DNA of 60,536 nucleotides from Gemmatimonadetes bacterium 13_1_20CM_4_69_16 (GTDB lineage Bacteria > Gemmatimonadota > Gemmatimonadetes > Gemmatimonadales > GWC2-71-9): the NCBI GenBank assembly GCA_001919865.1, contig MNIR01000027.1:1-60536 (forward strand), written 5' to 3'. The position numbers and the translations under genes are program-made. Below the pieces are notes generated by a model that saw nothing but the letters and a program-made list of their open reading frames with translations, did no database searches and had not been told where the DNA came from. Positions 7,595 through 17,322 of this stretch are shown here, in pieces. How positions within the stretch are numbered: position 1 is the stretch's first letter; every line of letters starts with the position of its first letter.

Positions 7595-10204
7595 ATGAGC
7601 GATGTGCCGGATCGCCTCAGCGTCGCGCTGGCCGATCGGTACGTCCTCGAGCGCGAGCTCGGTCGGGGTGGGATGGCCACCGTGTATCTCGCCCGGGACG
7701 TGCGCCACCGTCGCGCGGTCGCCGTCAAGGTGCTCCGGCCCGAGCTCGCGGCGGTGCTGGGCCCCGAGCGGTTCCTGCGCGAGATCGAGGTCGCTGCACA
7801 GCTCAACCATCCCCACATCCTCCAGCTGTACGACTCCGGCGAGGCAGGCGGGTTCCTTTATTACGTGATGCCCTTGGTCGACGGCGAATCCCTGCGGGAC
7901 CGCCTGGAGCGCGAGCGCCAACTGCCGGTGGAGGACGCGCTGCAGATCGTCCGTGAAGTAGCCGACGCCCTCGCCTTCGCCCATAGCCGCCGCGTCGTGC
8001 ATCGGGACGTCAAGCCCGAGAACATCCTGCTCGCAGGGGGGCACGCAGTGATCGCCGACTTTGGAATCGCGCGCGCGGTCACCGCCGCGGGAGGCGAGCG
8101 GCTCACCCAGACCGGGGTGTCGCTCGGTACGCCGGCCTACATGAGTCCAGAGCAGTGGGCGGGGGACGAAGGGCTCGACGGGCGGAGCGATCTCTACAGC
8201 CTCGGCTGCGTGCTGTACGAGACGCTCATGGGCGAGCCGCCGTTCGCCGGCTCCTCACCACAGGTGATCCTGGCGCGCCAGTCGATGGAACGGATTCCCT
8301 CGATCCGACTCGTGCGCCCGAACGTGCCGCCCGCGGTCGAGGCCGCGATCACCAGGGCGATCGCGAAGCTCCCCGCTGACCGGTTCGCGACCACGCTGCA
8401 GTTCGCCGAAGCACTCGTCGCCGCCCCGGCCGCGCCCTCCCCCGAGGCCGCGGCCCGCCCCGTCCCCAGCCGCCCGTTCCGGCGACGCGCAGCGGCGGGG
8501 GTGGCGATCGGCGTCCTCCTGCTCGGCGGCACGTTGGGAGGCCTCCGACTCCGCTCGCGCGCCACCGCAACCGGAGCTCTCGTTCCCGGCCGCGTCGTGG
8601 TCGGCCAACTGGAAAACCGTACCGGCGATTCCACGCTGAACGACGTCGGCAGCATGGCGGCCGACTGGATCACGCAAGGACTACAGAGCACGGGGCTGGT
8701 GGATGTCATCCCGTCACCCACGGCCCTGCAGGCGTCGCGGTTCGTGGCTCAACAAGCCCCGGCCGGACGGCGGGGGGGGGGCCGCGACCCGATCGCGGCG
8801 CTCGCCCAAGAGACGGGTGCCGGCACGGTCATCTCGGGGGCGTTTTATCGCGACGCAACCGCCATCGAGTTCCACGTGCAAGTCACGGCGGTGAACGGCT
8901 CCCGACCGGTGGGCGCGCTCGATCCCGTGCGCGGCGACTTGCGGGCGCCCGGCGACGCGATCGTCCGACTGCGCGATCGCGTGTTGGGACTGCTCGCGGT
9001 CTCGCTGGACGAGCGGTTCACGGCGTCCCGAACGGAAAGCCGGCCTCCCACGTTCGAGGCCTATCGGGAGTTCAGTCAAGGGCTGGACGCGTATGTCAGC
9101 AACGCCTACCATGAGGCCCTCCCGCATTTCTCCCGTGCGTTCCGCCTCGACTCCTCCTTCGCGTTGGCCCTGCTATACACGGCGCTGTGTCACTCCAACC
9201 TCGAGGAGCGAGCGCAGGCTGACTCGGTCACCAAAGTCCTCGCGCGGTTTCGGGACCGGCTGACCGACTACGACCGCGACTGGCTTGATTATCTGCGGGC
9301 TCAGTTCGACGGCGACCACGAGCGCGCGCTGCGAGCGATCCGCCGCGCCGCGGAGATCGCCCCGGGATCCAAGGCGGCTTACAACGTTGCCTACGTTGCA
9401 CTCCAAACCAACCGCCCCCGCGAGGCGCTGCACGCCCTGCAGACACTCGACCCCGAGCGGGGGCCGATGCGCGGGTGGTTCCCCTATTGGGACCAGCTCA
9501 CGGACGCTTGGCATCGTGAGGGTGACCATGCGCAGGAGTTGCAGGCGGCGCGGCGGGCCCGGCAGCTGTTCCCCGATCGCCTCAAGGCGGTGGAGTTCGA
9601 GGCCGAGGCCCTAGCCGCGATGGGGCGGGTGTCGGACCTCGGCGCCCTCCTGGATCCGCTCGACACGCTCGGTGCGCGGGACGTCCGGCCGGGCACAGTG
9701 CTCACCAACGTCGCCGACGAGCTCCGGACCCACGGCCAGTTCGAACAGGCGCGGCGGATTGCGGATCGGGCGGTTCATTGGTTCCAGCGCCGTCCAAGCC
9801 CGGAAGCGGCGACAGAAGGACACCGGGCCGCCTACGCCGGCGCCCTGGACGCCGCCGGTCGCTGGCGGGAGGCGGAGGCCATCGTCCGCGCTCTCGATCA
9901 CGACTTCCCGGCGCGGGGGTCGTACCGCGGGTGGCTCGGCGTGCTCGCCGCCCGGCGCGGGGATCGGCCGGAGGCCGCACGGATTTCGCAGTGGCTCGCG
10001 TCGCGGCGGCAGCCCTACCAGTACGGCTTGCCGACCCTGCAACGGGCCCGCATCGCCGCGCTGCTCGGCGACCGCGACCGCACGGTGACGCTATTGCAGC
10101 AGGCGTTCGATGAGGGGCTCGCCGTTCCGAGGCACATGGACTGGAACTTCGAGTCCGTGTTCGGCTACTTGCCGTTCCAGAACCTGATGAAGCCGAGGGA
10201 TTGA
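7595..10204 (+). CDS. Membrane-anchored Ser/Thr protein kinase with TPR sensor region
   Basis: An 869-aa PknB-type kinase. The cytoplasmic catalytic domain (about 14-270) has the glycine loop GRGGMATVY, VAIK-type Lys in AVKVL, HRDVKPENIL, DFGIA and PAYMSPEQW. A Pro/Ala-rich linker leads to one transmembrane helix (about 298-320). The extracytoplasmic part contains a TolB/FlgO-like segment (VVGQLENRTGD, about 330-470) and then multiple TPR-like helical pairs to the C-terminus. This layout is typical of Gemmatimonadota kinases. ATG 7595 starts 72 bp after the tRNA. A run of ten or more G bases near 8770 encodes RRGGGR and is a possible slippage site. It resembles the kinase at 14818 closely over the catalytic domain. 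Target proteins are unknown; control of the adjacent glycan genes is only suggested by position. Confidence 0.93.
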   Translation: MSDVPDRLSVALADRYVLERELGRGGMATVYLARDVRHRRAVAVKVLRPELAAVLGPERFLREIEVAAQLNHPHILQLYDSGEAGGFLYYVMPLVDGESLRDRLERERQLPVEDALQIVREVADALAFAHSRRVVHRDVKPENILLAGGHAVIADFGIARAVTAAGGERLTQTGVSLGTPAYMSPEQWAGDEGLDGRSDLYSLGCVLYETLMGEPPFAGSSPQVILARQSMERIPSIRLVRPNVPPAVEAAITRAIAKLPADRFATTLQFAEALVAAPAAPSPEAAARPVPSRPFRRRAAAGVAIGVLLLGGTLGGLRLRSRATATGALVPGRVVVGQLENRTGDSTLNDVGSMAADWITQGLQSTGLVDVIPSPTALQASRFVAQQAPAGRRGGGRDPIAALAQETGAGTVISGAFYRDATAIEFHVQVTAVNGSRPVGALDPVRGDLRAPGDAIVRLRDRVLGLLAVSLDERFTASRTESRPPTFEAYREFSQGLDAYVSNAYHEALPHFSRAFRLDSSFALALLYTALCHSNLEERAQADSVTKVLARFRDRLTDYDRDWLDYLRAQFDGDHERALRAIRRAAEIAPGSKAAYNVAYVALQTNRPREALHALQTLDPERGPMRGWFPYWDQLTDAWHREGDHAQELQAARRARQLFPDRLKAVEFEAEALAAMGRVSDLGALLDPLDTLGARDVRPGTVLTNVADELRTHGQFEQARRIADRAVHWFQRRPSPEAATEGHRAAYAGALDAAGRWREAEAIVRALDHDFPARGSYRGWLGVLAARRGDRPEAARISQWLASRRQPYQYGLPTLQRARIAALLGDRDRTVTLLQQAFDEGLAVPRHMDWNFESVFGYLPFQNLMKPRD

Positions 10205-10212
10205 GCGGCTCC

Positions 10213-11049
10213 ATGCCCGAGCTGACGGTGGCCATGCCGGCTTACAACACCGGACGCTATATCGGCGAGGCCATCGAGAGTGTGTTGCGCCAGGAGGGCG
10301 TGGACTTCGAGCTCGTCGTGGTGGACGACGGATCCGCGGACGACACGGTCCGCGTGGTGCGCGGCTTCCCAAGCCCGAGGATCCGGCTGATCGAGAACGG
10401 CGCGCGGCGGGGGATCGCGCACTGTCACAACGTCGTGCTCGAGCGCAGCACCGCGCCGTTCCTCGCCCACGTCGACTCGGACGATCTGATCCTGCCGGGC
10501 GCGCTGCGGAAATTAGTGGCGGCGGTGCGGAGCGCCCCGCGCGTCGGCCAGGCGTACTGCCATTACTGCCCCGTGGACCAGAACGGCCAGATCACGGACG
10601 AGGCGCTCCGGCGCCACCGCACGTTTCTGCTCGCGCAGCGCGGGCCTGGGTTCGATTATCGCCGGGGGCTTCTCGTGCACGGCATGGTCGTGAACCCGCT
10701 GCGCACCTATCGCCGGGAGGTGTTCGGCGTCGTAGGCCGGTTCGACGAGCGGCTACGCTACGCCGTGGACTACGACATGGCGCTTCGGATCGCCGAGCGG
10801 TATGACCTGGCGCTAGTGCCGGAGTTCCTGTACTGCCAGCGGATCCATGACACGAATATGACGGAAGGCCTGCGGCTCCAGGCGCTGCGGTCTTGGTGGA
10901 CACGGGCGGCGATCATGCGCCGCCGCCTCCGGCCCGGCAGCGGGCTGCTCGGCCGCCGGCCCGCCGCAGTCTACGGGCTGATGCTGCTCGGGCTGCTGTA
11001 CGCCCTTGGCATCCCGCGCGTCGCCCGCGCGGCGCGGCTCACGCCTTGA
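10213..11049 (+). CDS. Family 2 glycosyltransferase
   Basis: A 278-aa GT-A fold enzyme that should transfer a sugar from a nucleotide donor to a lipid-linked or growing glycan on the cytoplasmic face. It begins VAMPAYNTGRYIGEAIESVL, followed by the donor-binding DDGS and the metal-binding motif in HVDSDD. DYDMALRIAERYD lies near the catalytic base region. A hydrophobic C-terminal stretch (YGLMLLGLLYALGIP) may anchor it to the membrane. I chose ATG 10213; a TTG at 10201 overlapping the kinase stop is the alternative. The following gene is convergent and overlaps its last 11 bases. Confidence 0.9.
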   Translation: MPELTVAMPAYNTGRYIGEAIESVLRQEGVDFELVVVDDGSADDTVRVVRGFPSPRIRLIENGARRGIAHCHNVVLERSTAPFLAHVDSDDLILPGALRKLVAAVRSAPRVGQAYCHYCPVDQNGQITDEALRRHRTFLLAQRGPGFDYRRGLLVHGMVVNPLRTYRREVFGVVGRFDERLRYAVDYDMALRIAERYDLALVPEFLYCQRIHDTNMTEGLRLQALRSWWTRAAIMRRRLRPGSGLLGRRPAAVYGLMLLGLLYALGIPRVARAARLTP

Positions 11050-12241
11050 CGACGTCAGTCAGCAGCCGCTCGTAGGCGCGCACGGCCCGCGGCAGGTCGA
11101 GCGCTGCGACGCGCTGCCGGCCGTGCTCGACCAGACGCCGCCGGAGTTCCCCCTCGGTGAGGAGGCGGCGTAGCCCGTCGGCCAGCGCGGCGGCGTCGCC
11201 CGGCGGCACGAGCAGGCCAGATCGACCGTCCTCGAGGTACTCCCGCACCCCGGCGCCGCAATCGGTCGACAGAATCGGCAGCCTCAGAGCCATCGCCTCG
11301 CCGAACACGTTCGGAAACGCCTCCGTGAACGACGACAACACGAGGAGTTCCGCCTGCGCCATGTAGCGCCACGGATTGCTCTGCGCCTCCACCAGCCGGG
11401 CGCGGTCGCCGAGCCCGAGCCGTCTGATCAGCGCTTCAAGCCGAGGACGCTCCGGGCCGTCCCCCACGATGGCGAGACCCGCGTCGAGCGAAGGCGGCAG
11501 CCGCGCGAATGCCTCTATCAGGCAATCGTACCCCTTGAGCGGCACGAGCCGCCCCACGGCGATCACCCATCGGCGACCGACCGCCCCCCCCAGCGGCGTT
11601 GGGCCGTCCCTGGCGCGCTGCTGCACGTTCTGCGTGTCTATCGGGTTGTGGACGACGGTGATACGCTCCGCGGGAATGGCGAAGTTCGTCACCAGATCTT
11701 GCTTCACCCCCTCCGCCACGGCCACGATGCGGTCCGCGCGCGGGAAGAGGTATCGTGTGATGGCGCGCATCAACGCGCGATCGATCCATGTCGGATAGAG
11801 GTACGCCGCCGACTCGGTCATGTGCTCGTGCACGTTCAGCACGACGCGCACCCGAGCCCGCAGGGCGATCTTGGTGAGGAGCGCCACGATGTGCGACCGC
11901 ATCAGGAACGACGACACGACGGCGGCGCCGGTGTCGGTCACCACCGCGCGCAACCGGCGACACTCCTGCAACAGGGTCGTGACCTGATGCACCCGGCCGC
12001 GGTACGCCGCCGCTTCCGCGGATCCGGCCACGTGGAAGACGGGGAGGTCGGACCGGAGTTCACTGAGGAGACGCCCTTCCCGACTCAACAACAGCAGCAC
12101 GGGCCGGAGCGCTGCGACGTGGTTGAGATAAAGGAGGAGGGCACGCTCGGCGCCACCGAGGTGCATGTTGCGCGCCAGGAACAGCACGGTGTCCGATTTC
12201 ACGTATTCACTCTCATCGCACGCTCTATCTACTTGCCCCAT
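11039..12241 (-). CDS. Family 4 glycosyltransferase
   Basis: A retaining GT-B enzyme of about 400 aa. The N-terminal domain starts with VLFLARNMHLGGAERALL, whose GG-E-R motif is typical of GT4. The C-terminal donor domain has AVGRLVPLKGYDCLIEAF, then IVGDGPERPRLE, and the donor-binding E-x7-E motif in SFTEAFPNVFGEAMA. The start is uncertain: ATG 12241 or GTG 12202, the latter leaving more room for a promoter, because the divergent deacetylase begins only a few bases away. It is the only minus-strand gene in the first half of the polysaccharide locus and ends convergently with the family 2 enzyme. Confidence 0.9.
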   Translation of the reverse strand: MGQVDRACDESEYVKSDTVLFLARNMHLGGAERALLLYLNHVAALRPVLLLLSREGRLLSELRSDLPVFHVAGSAEAAAYRGRVHQVTTLLQECRRLRAVVTDTGAAVVSSFLMRSHIVALLTKIALRARVRVVLNVHEHMTESAAYLYPTWIDRALMRAITRYLFPRADRIVAVAEGVKQDLVTNFAIPAERITVVHNPIDTQNVQQRARDGPTPLGGAVGRRWVIAVGRLVPLKGYDCLIEAFARLPPSLDAGLAIVGDGPERPRLEALIRRLGLGDRARLVEAQSNPWRYMAQAELLVLSSFTEAFPNVFGEAMALRLPILSTDCGAGVREYLEDGRSGLLVPPGDAAALADGLRRLLTEGELRRRLVEHGRQRVAALDLPRAVRAYERLLTDVVKA

Positions 12242-12247
12242 CCCAGA

Positions 12248-13693
12248 ATGCAATACAGCTTGACCTTGATGTGGCTGACGCGGATGCGCGAGGCGTTGTC
12301 GAGGATCGGCGGGGCTCCGAGTGCTCCCCCTTCTGAACCGTCCCGGCCGGCCACGGCCCGGTTCCGGGAGCTGTCCGAGTCGCACCGCGCCGCGTTTCGC
12401 GCCAGCGGGTTCAACCAGGAGCGGCCGTTCTTCCCCCAGCGCCTCTACTTCGTTCCCAAAGCGGGGCCGGACGCCCTGCGCCTCGCGACCTGGATGTGCG
12501 GAATCCGCGATCCCGACGCCCTATGGGAAATGCTGCTGTACGCGTCGGAGCCGGCGCGGGCGGAATTCCCCGCCGAGCTGTTCGTCGACGACGACCTCGT
12601 CTGGCACCGGCAGCACTTGGGTAGGCCGGGTCACGTCGCCTATGCCTGCGTCGCCATCAAGGGGCGCGCGCTGTTCGGCCTGAACTACGTCTCGGACGTC
12701 GTGCAGCGGATCGCGCGCGCGCGCGAGTTCAAGACCAGAATCGAGAACCGGTTCCGGGCGTGGCCGCCCCTGTTGTTGAACGGCCTCCTCAACGTCGCAC
12801 TGGAGCGCGGAATTACGCGTGTGTTTTCGCCGACGGCCGACCTCGTCCTGCGGCACACCGACCCCGCGCGCACCGTCGGCCACGAGCTGTTCGAGCGGGT
12901 GTATGATCGCGCGGTGGAGCACCACTACCGCGCCCGGCGCAAGGGGCCGTGGTGGATGATCGACGTGGCGGAGAACCGGGACCGGGTCATTCGCCCCGAC
13001 GTCGGCCATGAGCCGATCGCGGCGGAGAAGACGATCTGTGTGTTGCACGACATCGAGCGGGGGTTGGGGCACACGGACGTCGATCCCGAGTTCGCCGTTG
13101 CCGCCAACCGCCACGCACCGGACGCGCTCCGTGAGATGTTGCACATTGAGCGAACACTCGACGTGCGCGCCACCTATAACGTGGTCGGGTGCTTTCTCGA
13201 GGAGGTGCGGGGGCCGATCGAGCGGGACGGCCACTGCCTGGCGTTCCACTCCTTTGATCACCAGCTCGACACCCGGCAGCTTGCTCGCTGCCGCGCGACC
13301 GACTATCGGCTCGAGGGATACCACCCCCCTCGCAACCGGCTCACCCGGGAGCTGAACGAGCGCAACCTTTGCCGGCACAACTTTCAGTGGCTCGCGGCGA
13401 CCCCGGACGCGATCGGGACGACCGCGCCGAGGGCGGAGCACCGTGTGGTCAAGGTCCCGGTTGTGTTCGACGACTGGGGGCTTTACCAGGGGCACACCAG
13501 CTACGAGGAATGGGAGCGCCGGGCGCTAGAGACCGTGGCGCGTAGCGACTTCGTCGCCTTCGGCCTGCACGACTGTTACGCCCCGCATTGGCTGCCGTTC
13601 TACCGCGAGTTTCTCCAGCGGCTCCAGCGGCTGGGACGCCTGCGCACGCTCGATGCGGTGGCGCATGAGGTGCTCCTGGCCGGGTGCGCCTAG
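12248..13693 (+). CDS. NodB-like polysaccharide deacetylase with an unassigned N-terminal domain
   Basis: A 481-aa protein. The C-terminal 250 residues show the NodB homology pattern of carbohydrate deacetylases: VLHDIE with the catalytic Asp, AFHSFDH with the H-x3-H metal site, GYHPPRNR for motif 3, and FGLHDCY near the end. It probably removes acetyl groups from a sugar in the exported glycan or its precursor. The N-terminal 220 residues (RLYFVPKAGPDALRLATWM, later RVFSPTADLVLRHT) match no domain I can name; the GNAT-like alternation of strands and helices is only a guess. No signal peptide is seen, so it may act in the cytoplasm. ATG 12248, 12269 or 12284 could be the start. Confidence 0.8.
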   Translation: MQYSLTLMWLTRMREALSRIGGAPSAPPSEPSRPATARFRELSESHRAAFRASGFNQERPFFPQRLYFVPKAGPDALRLATWMCGIRDPDALWEMLLYASEPARAEFPAELFVDDDLVWHRQHLGRPGHVAYACVAIKGRALFGLNYVSDVVQRIARAREFKTRIENRFRAWPPLLLNGLLNVALERGITRVFSPTADLVLRHTDPARTVGHELFERVYDRAVEHHYRARRKGPWWMIDVAENRDRVIRPDVGHEPIAAEKTICVLHDIERGLGHTDVDPEFAVAANRHAPDALREMLHIERTLDVRATYNVVGCFLEEVRGPIERDGHCLAFHSFDHQLDTRQLARCRATDYRLEGYHPPRNRLTRELNERNLCRHNFQWLAATPDAIGTTAPRAEHRVVKVPVVFDDWGLYQGHTSYEEWERRALETVARSDFVAFGLHDCYAPHWLPFYREFLQRLQRLGRLRTLDAVAHEVLLAGCA

Positions 13694-13706
13694 CTCGGCC
13701 GCCGTC

Positions 13707-14804
13707 ATGGCGCGCGTCGTCACCGTGTACAACACCGAGCGCCGCGCAGCGGAGCTCGTCGACATGTCCTACATCCGCTGGTTCAAGATGTCCGAGGCGC
13801 TGGCGCGCCGGGGCCACCAGGTGGACATCGCCACGGCGGAGTACCGGTGGAGCTTCCGGAAGCCGGTCGTCGAGATGGCCCCGAATCTGCGCCGGGTGCC
13901 GTTATCTCGCGTCGATTGGTCTCAGTACGACGTCGTGAAGACGCTGTTTCATCAGGGATTCCGGACGCTCGAGCGCTACGGCGGCGCGCGCCACCCGTTC
14001 ATCATCTCGAAGCTGGGGTCGGTGGTCGGGCCTCGGGACATGGACGGCATCTATTTCTACGGGTGGCGCCGGCGGCGACTGTATGCCATCCAGCGGCGAA
14101 TCCAAGCCACGTGCCGCTACGTGACGGTCCTGACCGCGCCGGCGAAGGAACTGTGGGTGCGCTGCTTCGGACCCCGTGACACGCTCCTCGTCGTGCCCGG
14201 CGGCGTCGACCGCGATCTCCCTCCCCGCGGACCCGATCCGTACCCCGACTCCGATGGACCGCGCTGTCTGTTCGCCGGCAACCTGTATCGCCGCGGGACG
14301 CAACCGGAGGCCCACCGCGCGCTCATCGCGAAGCTCAATTCGCTGGGCGCGTGGCTGCGCCGACTGGATGAGCGAGGCACAGCCCGCCTGTATGTGCTCG
14401 GGACCGGAGACGCGCGGGCGCTCGACTCGCGCGTCGTGACCTACCTCGGCGTCGTCCCTTACACCGCGTCCTGGGATTACTTGCGACACGCGGACCTCGG
14501 CGTGCTGGTCGCCGCCGGGCCCTTCATGCACAACAACGAGAGCAGCAAGCTGTACCACTACCTTCGAGCCGGGCTGCCGGTGGTCAGCGAAGCGGGGTTC
14601 CCGAACGACTTCCTCGTACGCGAGGCCGGCCTGGGCGTGGTTGTGGAGAACGGCGACATGCACGCGATGGCGGCTGCACTGCTCGCCGCCGGCGAGCGCG
14701 GTTGGGACAGGGAGCACGCCATCCGGTACATTGTAGTGCACCATACGTGGGACGCCCGGGTTGAGACGTACGACCGCTTGATCCGCCGGCACTTCCCCGG
14801 ATAG
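13707..14804 (+). CDS. GT-B fold glycosyltransferase (group 1-like)
   Basis: A 365-aa protein. The N-terminal part (MARVVTVYNTE, then ALARRGHQVDIATAEY) looks like the acceptor domain of group 1 transferases. The C-terminal domain contains LFAGNLYRRG, YVLGTGD, and NNESSKLYHYLRAGLPVV, where the acidic E and downstream K/Y pattern is the usual nucleotide-sugar binding loop, followed by GLGVVVENGD. Start at ATG 13707 comes 13 bp after the deacetylase stop, so the two are probably one transcript. The specific sugar is unknown; resemblance to GumK-type enzymes was considered but is too weak to name. Confidence 0.82.
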   Translation: MARVVTVYNTERRAAELVDMSYIRWFKMSEALARRGHQVDIATAEYRWSFRKPVVEMAPNLRRVPLSRVDWSQYDVVKTLFHQGFRTLERYGGARHPFIISKLGSVVGPRDMDGIYFYGWRRRRLYAIQRRIQATCRYVTVLTAPAKELWVRCFGPRDTLLVVPGGVDRDLPPRGPDPYPDSDGPRCLFAGNLYRRGTQPEAHRALIAKLNSLGAWLRRLDERGTARLYVLGTGDARALDSRVVTYLGVVPYTASWDYLRHADLGVLVAAGPFMHNNESSKLYHYLRAGLPVVSEAGFPNDFLVREAGLGVVVENGDMHAMAAALLAAGERGWDREHAIRYIVVHHTWDARVETYDRLIRRHFPG

Positions 14805-14817
14805 CGGGCGCGCCATT

Positions 14818-17322
14818 ATGACCGATCCCCAGGCCCGCCTCACCGCCGCCCTCGCCGGCCGTTACCGCGTCGAGCGCGAGCTGGGGCGGGGTGGCATGGC
14901 GACGGTCTACCTCGCCCGCGACCTCCGGCACAACCGCGGCGTGGCGGTGAAGGTGCTGCGGCCCGACATTGCGGGCGCAATCGGCGCGGACCGCTTCCTG
15001 CGCGAGATCGAGATCGCCGCGCAGCTGAGCCACCCGCACATCCTCCCGCTGTACGACTCCGGCGAGGCCGACGGCCTCCTCTACTATGTGATGCCGTTCG
15101 TGGAGGGCGAGTCGCTGCGAGACCGGCTCGAGCGCGAGGGCCAACTGCCGCTCGAGGACGCGCTGCAGATCACGCGCGAGGTGGCGGACGGACTGGCCTA
15201 TGCCCACGGCCGCGGCCTGGTGCACCGGGACATCAAGCCCGAGAACATCCTGATCACTGGTGGCCACGCAGTGATCGCCGACTTCGGCATCGCCAAGGCC
15301 GTGACCGAAGCGGCGGGCGGCCGCATGACCGCGACCGGGCTCGCGGTCGGCACGCCGGCGTACATGAGCCCGGAGCAGTGGGCGGGCTCGACGACGCTGG
15401 ACGGCCGGAGCGACCTCTACAGCCTCGGCTGCATGCTCTACGAGTTGCTGGTCGGGGAGTCACCGTATGCCGGCACCACGCCTCAGGTGATCTTAGCGCG
15501 CCAGTCGCTCGAGGCCATCCCGTCGGTCCGCCTCGTGCGGCCAGCGGTCCGGCCGGGAGTCGAGGCGGCGATCGTAAAGGCGCTCGCCAAGGTCCCCGCC
15601 GACCGCTTCGCCTCAACGCTCGAGTTCGCCGCCGCGCTCACCGCGCCGGACACGCCGCGCAGTTCGGCCGCCCCCGCCCCCGCCCCCGCCCCGCGCCCCT
15701 GGAGGCTCCCGGCGCCCCGCCTGCTCGCCGGCCTTGGGCTCGCCGCGGCGCTCGCGGTCGGTGGCTACGTCGCCTTCGCGCGGCTCCAGTCAGGCGGCTC
15801 TCAAGGGAGCCGCACACGGCTGGCGGTGCTGCCGTTCGAGAATCTGGGGCGGGGCGACGATGAGTACTTCTCGGACGGCATTACGGAGGAGATCACGGGG
15901 CGACTCGCAACGATCGACCGGGTCAGCGTGATCGCGCGCACCAGCGCCATGCAGTACAAGAAGGCCTCGATGCCTGTCAAGAAGATCGGCGCCGAGCTCG
16001 GCGTCGCTTACGTGATCGAGGGGAGCGTGCGCTGGGACAAGTCCGGCCCGGGGCTGGGGCGGGTGCTGGTGAGCGCGCGGCTCATCAAAGTGTCGGACGG
16101 CTCCACCGTCTGGTCCAGCCCCCAATACAACGTTCAGTTGTCGGACGTGTTCACCGTGCAGTCGAGCATCGCGCAACAAGTAGCGGAGGCCCTCAACGTC
16201 GCGTTGCTCGAGCCCGAGCGCCAGCGCCTGGCGGCCCGACCGACCGACAACGTCGAGGCGTACGACTACTATCTACGGGGCAACAGCTACTACAACCGCA
16301 GCTGGGAGCGGCCCGACGTCGAAACCGCGCTGCAGATGTATCAGCGCGCGGTCCAGCTCGACCGGCGCTTCGCGCTGGCCTTCGCCCAGATCGGGCGCAC
16401 CAACGCCTGGATGTACCGGCTGGGGTATGACGTATCCGAGGAGCGGCTCCGCGCGTCCAAGACGGCCGTCGACAGCGCGTTGACGCTCAACCAGGACCTT
16501 CCCGAGGCCCATATCGCGCTCGGCCTCTACTACTACTGGGGCCGCAAGGACTACGACCACGCCATCCCCCAGCTCATGCACGCGCGCGACCTACAGCCCG
16601 GCAACGCGCTCGTCTACCAGAACATCGGCAACGTGCTCCGGCGGCAGGGGCGGTTCGACGAGGCCATCGCCAATTACCAACGCGCGGCCGAGCTCGACCC
16701 ACGGTCGTACGTGATTCCGTTCAACATCGGGGAGACGTACTTGTACACGCGACGCTACGCCCCGGCGGAGCGCGAGTTTGACCGCGTCCTCTCGCTGGCT
16801 CCCGATTTCCTCGACGTGTACCTGAACAAGGCAGCCCTCTCAATCCATCGCGACGGGAACGTGGCGGCCGCCCGGCAGACGTTGGAGCGGGCCGCCCAGC
16901 AGATCCCCCCGACTCGCTGGCGGCCCATCTGGGGGTTCTGGTTTCTCGGCTTCTCGCGGATCGTCTACGACAACCGCGACCTGATCGGGCGCCTGGCACC
17001 CGGAGCATTGGGGCTCGATACGGCGGCGTACTACGGCGCCAAAGCGGAGGTGTACGAGCGGCTGGGCCAGTCGGACCGGGCGCGCGCGTGCTACGGTCGG
17101 TCGCCCACGACGCGTTCGACGGCCCGGCCTGGCTGGTCAACCTGGCGTACGTCCAGCTACGACTGGGGCAGCCGGACTCCGCGATCGAGCGGCTCGGCCA
17201 GGCACTTGCCATTCCGTCGCGCGTGTCCCCGAACTGGTTGCGGCTCGACCCCGCGTGGGCTCCCTTGCGGGGGGACCCGCGGTTCCAACGGCTGGTGGAA
17301 GGCAAGCTCCCGGCTTCGCTGA
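14818..17322 (+). CDS. Ser/Thr protein kinase with TolB-like and TPR region; C-terminus frameshifted
   Basis: An 834-aa reading frame. The kinase domain (about 14-270) has GRGGMATVY, HRDIKPENIL, DFGIAK and PAYMSPEQW. One transmembrane helix follows a Pro-rich linker (about 300-320). The exported part has a TolB/FlgO-like domain (RLAVLPFENLG, YFSDGITEEITG, YVIEGSVRW, about 335-470) and TPR repeats. From about base 17090 the frame stops making sense (Ser/Arg-rich residues), while the next frame gives good TPR-family sequence (VAHDAFDGPAWLVNLAYVQL, later PAWAPLRGDPRFQRL) ending at 17342. Compared with usual members, about one TPR repeat also seems missing at this point. This is therefore a small deletion plus frameshift, or a sequencing error. 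It is a paralogue of the kinase at 7595. Confidence 0.9.
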   Translation: MTDPQARLTAALAGRYRVERELGRGGMATVYLARDLRHNRGVAVKVLRPDIAGAIGADRFLREIEIAAQLSHPHILPLYDSGEADGLLYYVMPFVEGESLRDRLEREGQLPLEDALQITREVADGLAYAHGRGLVHRDIKPENILITGGHAVIADFGIAKAVTEAAGGRMTATGLAVGTPAYMSPEQWAGSTTLDGRSDLYSLGCMLYELLVGESPYAGTTPQVILARQSLEAIPSVRLVRPAVRPGVEAAIVKALAKVPADRFASTLEFAAALTAPDTPRSSAAPAPAPAPRPWRLPAPRLLAGLGLAAALAVGGYVAFARLQSGGSQGSRTRLAVLPFENLGRGDDEYFSDGITEEITGRLATIDRVSVIARTSAMQYKKASMPVKKIGAELGVAYVIEGSVRWDKSGPGLGRVLVSARLIKVSDGSTVWSSPQYNVQLSDVFTVQSSIAQQVAEALNVALLEPERQRLAARPTDNVEAYDYYLRGNSYYNRSWERPDVETALQMYQRAVQLDRRFALAFAQIGRTNAWMYRLGYDVSEERLRASKTAVDSALTLNQDLPEAHIALGLYYYWGRKDYDHAIPQLMHARDLQPGNALVYQNIGNVLRRQGRFDEAIANYQRAAELDPRSYVIPFNIGETYLYTRRYAPAEREFDRVLSLAPDFLDVYLNKAALSIHRDGNVAAARQTLERAAQQIPPTRWRPIWGFWFLGFSRIVYDNRDLIGRLAPGALGLDTAAYYGAKAEVYERLGQSDRARACYGRSPTTRSTARPGWSTWRTSSYDWGSRTPRSSGSARHLPFRRACPRTGCGSTPRGLPCGGTRGSNGWWKASSRLR

